Shown piece by piece: positions 6,972 to 9,401 of a DNA stretch of 9,401 nt. This DNA comes from an uncultured Porphyromonadaceae bacterium (GTDB lineage Bacteria; Bacteroidota; Bacteroidia; Bacteroidales; Muribaculaceae), in NCBI GenBank assembly GCA_947176615.1, contig CAMWRO010000088.1:1-9401 (forward strand), given 5' to 3'. Position 1 is the first letter of the stretch. Each line of letters opens with the position of its first letter. The notes beneath the pieces are model-generated. The model was not told the origin of the DNA. It saw nothing but the letters and a program-made list of their open reading frames with translations, and did not search any database. The position numbers and the translations under genes were made by a program.

Positions 6972-7961
6972 TTATTCTATGGTCACGAGATTGTATTTCT
7001 GAGAGCCGACACCGATTTTCTCGGCATAATCGAGAATGTGTGTACCGTGACGGGAATTTATACGCTCGATAAGGTCGGTCTTGGTGCTGTCAGGGAAATT
7101 GAAAACCATGTCAACACATGCTTTGTCAAGAGCGACAGGGTCAAGCGAGGCAAGGATGCCAAGGTCGGCCATTTTGGGAGGTGCGGGATTGCCGTCACAG
7201 TCGCAGTCGACCGAAAGATTGTTTGCTACATTGATATAGACAGCCTTTCCCCCGACATGGTCAACGACGGCTTTTGCTGCTTCGGCCATTGACTCGATAA
7301 AAGCATCCTGTTCAGGAAGATTCTGCCACAGCTCGGCCGGATTGCGTGTCTTTCCGGCTGTGTGAATCCATGATTTTCCATCGGCCGACGCGATGCCGAT
7401 GGAGATGTTTTTCAATGCGCCGCCAAATCCGCCCATAGCGTGTCCCTTGAAGTGGGAAAGCACCACGAGAAAATCATAGTCAAGGAAATGTTTCCCCACA
7501 ATGTCATAGTCAAGATGGGTTCCGCCGGTTACGGCAATTGTCGTGTCACCGTCGGAATCCATTATGTCGACAGGGGCTATCGCGGTATATCCGTGTTCCT
7601 GCGCGGTTTTATAATGTTGCTCGGTCTGAGAACGGTTGCCGTTATAGGCAGTATTGCATTCGATGAATTTTCCGTTGACCAGATGGACAAAATCCTTTAT
7701 CAGACCGGTGTCAAGATGATGGGATTTCATAGACTCGCCGGTCGAGATTTTCACCCCGACATTGTTGCCCTCGGCTTTGCGGCCAAGAGCCTCGTAAACT
7801 TTGACAAGATTCTCGGGTGTAATGTCTTTGATGTAATAAACGGTGGGGACGGAATCGGTCGGTTCTTCAGCGACAGCAGTCGATGCCTCGGCTTTTCCTC
7901 CACATGATGCCATTGGCACAAGTGCAGCAGCCAATGAAAGCGAGAATAACAGTTTTTTCAT
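6972..7961 (-). CDS. DUF362 domain lipoprotein lacking the ferredoxin insert
   Basis: A 329-residue protein with a lipoprotein signal peptide (lipobox MASC, Cys20), so it is probably anchored in the envelope. Residues about 40-329 match DUF362 as I know it: GVKISTGE, ECNTAYNG (Cys102), LSHFKGHAMGGFGGALKN, VDCDCDGNPAPPKMADLGILASLDPVALDKACVD and the ending HILDYAEKIGVGSQKYNL. Many DUF362 proteins carry a 4Fe-4S ferredoxin segment between the GGALKN and DCDC motifs. Here that stretch (about 193-245) has no cysteine, so no cluster is predicted there. The remaining cysteines are 102, 253, 255 and 282, and the CDC motif could be a metal or redox site. The biochemical role of the family is not established. 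It lies 23 bp downstream of a TonB-dependent receptor gene on the same strand, probably in one transcript, and ends at the shared terminator. Confidence 0.88.
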   Translation of the reverse strand: MKKLLFSLSLAAALVPMASCGGKAEASTAVAEEPTDSVPTVYYIKDITPENLVKVYEALGRKAEGNNVGVKISTGESMKSHHLDTGLIKDFVHLVNGKFIECNTAYNGNRSQTEQHYKTAQEHGYTAIAPVDIMDSDGDTTIAVTGGTHLDYDIVGKHFLDYDFLVVLSHFKGHAMGGFGGALKNISIGIASADGKSWIHTAGKTRNPAELWQNLPEQDAFIESMAEAAKAVVDHVGGKAVYINVANNLSVDCDCDGNPAPPKMADLGILASLDPVALDKACVDMVFNFPDSTKTDLIERINSRHGTHILDYAEKIGVGSQKYNLVTIE

Positions 7962-7984
7962 TGTAAATATGAATGATTATATAA

Positions 7985-9401
7985 TTAAAAATTCAGTTTG
8001 ATGCCACCCATAGCCGTGAATCCCGGCATTTCATATCCGCGATTGATTTCATAGCGGGTGTCGGTGATATTTTCAAGACGTGCAAATATCGCAGCATAAC
8101 GACACAATTCATAATCGATTTTGCAATTGAGCAGCGCATAATTCTGATGTTTTACCGATTCATGCACAAACAACCCTCCGACACCCTTGATGTCGGCACT
8201 GATATTCAATTGTTTTATAACACGCCAGTTGACGCCGAGGAAGTATTGATTTTTGGGTGCGCCGACAAGGTTGTCAAGAGATGTGTGAAGATAGCTGTAG
8301 GATGCGGTCAGGGTAAGATTGTCAAGCGGACGGGAATGTGTCGAGATTTCAATCCCTTTGTTTATAAATCGGCCTGTATTGACATTTTTCATCTCCACGA
8401 CCTGAATCATGTTGTCCCCTTTGCAATAATAGGCGGTTACATCAATACCAAAATAACGCGAGAAGGATTTACCGATAGAAACTTCATAGTTCATCATGCG
8501 CTCGGGGGAGAGGTCGGGATTGGCCATGCGGTAGAGATACATTTCCCTGAATGAGGGATTGCGATACCCCATAGACAATGACCCTTTGACGGTCAGGCCA
8601 CTGACCGGTGTGACAACAAATCCGGCCTGAGGCACCCACTGCGTGTCAAATTTGTCGCTGTTGGCCATGCGCAGTCCGCCATTCAGTATGAGGGAACGGT
8701 TAAACAGTTCCTGTGCCAGTGTCAGGTAAGGGGAGTACTCCGTCACGCTTTTGCGACTCATCGTCGATATTGACCCGGGTGTATGGGTCGAGCCTCCCGA
8801 CACCGGAATGCGGCCGGTATAGGTGTTGAAATCAAATCCTACGGTCATCGCAGCTCCATTCCATGGTGTGAGATTCTGATAGGCCAATATCCCGAATCGG
8901 TCATCGAGGCTATGGAAATGCCGCGGGTCATCTACATAATGGTTGCCGTAGCTGTAATAGGCCTGAATATAACCCGAGGTTGCGGCATAACGGTTGGTCG
9001 CGGCAATTGATGCTTCTCCACGGGTGACATTCTGATGGTATATGTCGGTAGATTCGGGGTTGTTCAGACGCGGATAGATGGGGTCATTCCCACGGAAGTT
9101 CATCAGCGTATAGTCGGCTTTTACACTCCAGTTATCGGATATGTCATACCTGATTTTCGCATATCCGCTCGCTTGCTTGAAATCAAAGTCCTTTACATTG
9201 CCGTCGGTGCGGTCATAGGAGAGGGACACAAGGGAGGAAAAGCGACCGAAACGAGTCGTGTTGGTAATCGATGAAAGCCAAGTGTTATAACATAACTGTT
9301 GTGTAGTCAGCGTGGTGTTGACTCCGTGGTGAAGCGCGGCGCGTGTTATCACATTTATTACGCCGGCCATAGCGTTGGAGCCGTAAAGTACTGAGCCGGG
9401 A
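7985..9401 (-). CDS. TonB-dependent outer-membrane receptor, N-terminus beyond the window
   Basis: The frame is open to the right edge. The first visible residues, PGSVLYGSNAMAGVINVITR, are the classic end of the TonB plug domain, so the signal peptide, TonB box and most of the plug (roughly 130-200 residues) lie outside. The Met at base 9370 is internal to that motif and is not the start. About 450 residues of 22-stranded beta-barrel follow, with alternating aromatic strands, the GYRNPSFREMYLYRMANPDLSPE motif common to BtuB/FepA-type receptors, the LENITDTRYEINRGYEMPG motif near the end, and a terminal Phe. The barrel is of the small siderophore/cobalamin/metal-complex class and not the roughly 1000-residue SusC type, so it is unlikely to belong to the glycan locus. 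The ligand is unknown. The downstream DUF362 lipoprotein gene starts 23 bp after its stop. Confidence 0.93.
   Translation of the reverse strand, partial: PGSVLYGSNAMAGVINVITRAALHHGVNTTLTTQQLCYNTWLSSITNTTRFGRFSSLVSLSYDRTDGNVKDFDFKQASGYAKIRYDISDNWSVKADYTLMNFRGNDPIYPRLNNPESTDIYHQNVTRGEASIAATNRYAATSGYIQAYYSYGNHYVDDPRHFHSLDDRFGILAYQNLTPWNGAAMTVGFDFNTYTGRIPVSGGSTHTPGSISTMSRKSVTEYSPYLTLAQELFNRSLILNGGLRMANSDKFDTQWVPQAGFVVTPVSGLTVKGSLSMGYRNPSFREMYLYRMANPDLSPERMMNYEVSIGKSFSRYFGIDVTAYYCKGDNMIQVVEMKNVNTGRFINKGIEISTHSRPLDNLTLTASYSYLHTSLDNLVGAPKNQYFLGVNWRVIKQLNISADIKGVGGLFVHESVKHQNYALLNCKIDYELCRYAAIFARLENITDTRYEINRGYEMPGFTAMGGIKLNF

Noticed and set aside
7440..7907. 155-residue plus-strand frame opposite the DUF362 gene
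   Set aside because: The minus strand codes for a clear DUF362 protein; the plus-strand frame has no domain and would run against the shared terminator arrangement.
8147..8554. 135-residue plus-strand frame opposite the TonB-dependent receptor
   Set aside because: Antisense to barrel strands with clear family motifs; no independent support.
1..9401. CRISPR arrays, tRNA/rRNA genes, insertion sequences, phage genes or defence systems
   Set aside because: No regularly spaced repeats, transposase motifs, RNA gene signatures or defence-type domains were found; nearly all of the window is accounted for by seven ordinary coding regions.

Overview
The window looks like chromosomal DNA of a gut-type Bacteroidota bacterium, most likely order Bacteroidales. 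The reasons are a glycoside hydrolase cluster of polysaccharide-utilisation-locus (PUL) style, lipoprotein and SPI signal peptides on nearly every exported enzyme, a TonB-dependent receptor, start codons without purine-rich Shine-Dalgarno sequences, and a TAnnTTTG-type -7 promoter element. A family such as Muribaculaceae is possible but is only a guess. No mobile element, CRISPR array, tRNA or rRNA was seen.

Bases 1-5304 (+ strand) hold the distal part of a xylan/arabinoxylan-type PUL operon. Four genes are packed with a 14-bp gap and two 4-bp ATGA overlaps. They are: a 5'-truncated GH43-CBM6-GH8 fusion; a GH43 lipoprotein; a 248-residue secreted protein that resembles an accessory beta-sandwich module of Bacteroidota xylan esterases; and a GH43 arabinanase-like enzyme with a C-terminal beta-trefoil-like region. 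Together they look like the late steps of breakdown: exo- and debranching enzymes acting on xylo- and arabino-xylo-oligosaccharides at the inner face of the outer membrane or in the periplasm. No SusC/SusD pair, endo-xylanase or regulator is inside the window; these would be upstream if present. A strong hairpin at about 5335-5368 ends the operon.

Bases 5369-6893 hold an independent nhaA gene (Na+/H+ antiporter) with a likely sigma-ABfr -7 box in front. It converges on a minus-strand pair, and a near-perfect 56-bp palindrome between them (6903-6958) is a bidirectional terminator.

Bases 6972-9401 (- strand) hold a TonB-dependent receptor (N-terminus beyond the right edge) followed 23 bp later by a DUF362 lipoprotein that lacks the ferredoxin insert seen in many relatives. 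They are probably co-transcribed and may form an uncharacterised uptake or metal/cofactor-handling pair. The most unusual items are the trimodular GH43-CBM6-GH8 fusion, the free-standing esterase-type module, the TonB receptor-DUF362 lipoprotein pair, and a perfect 22-bp palindrome inside nhaA.
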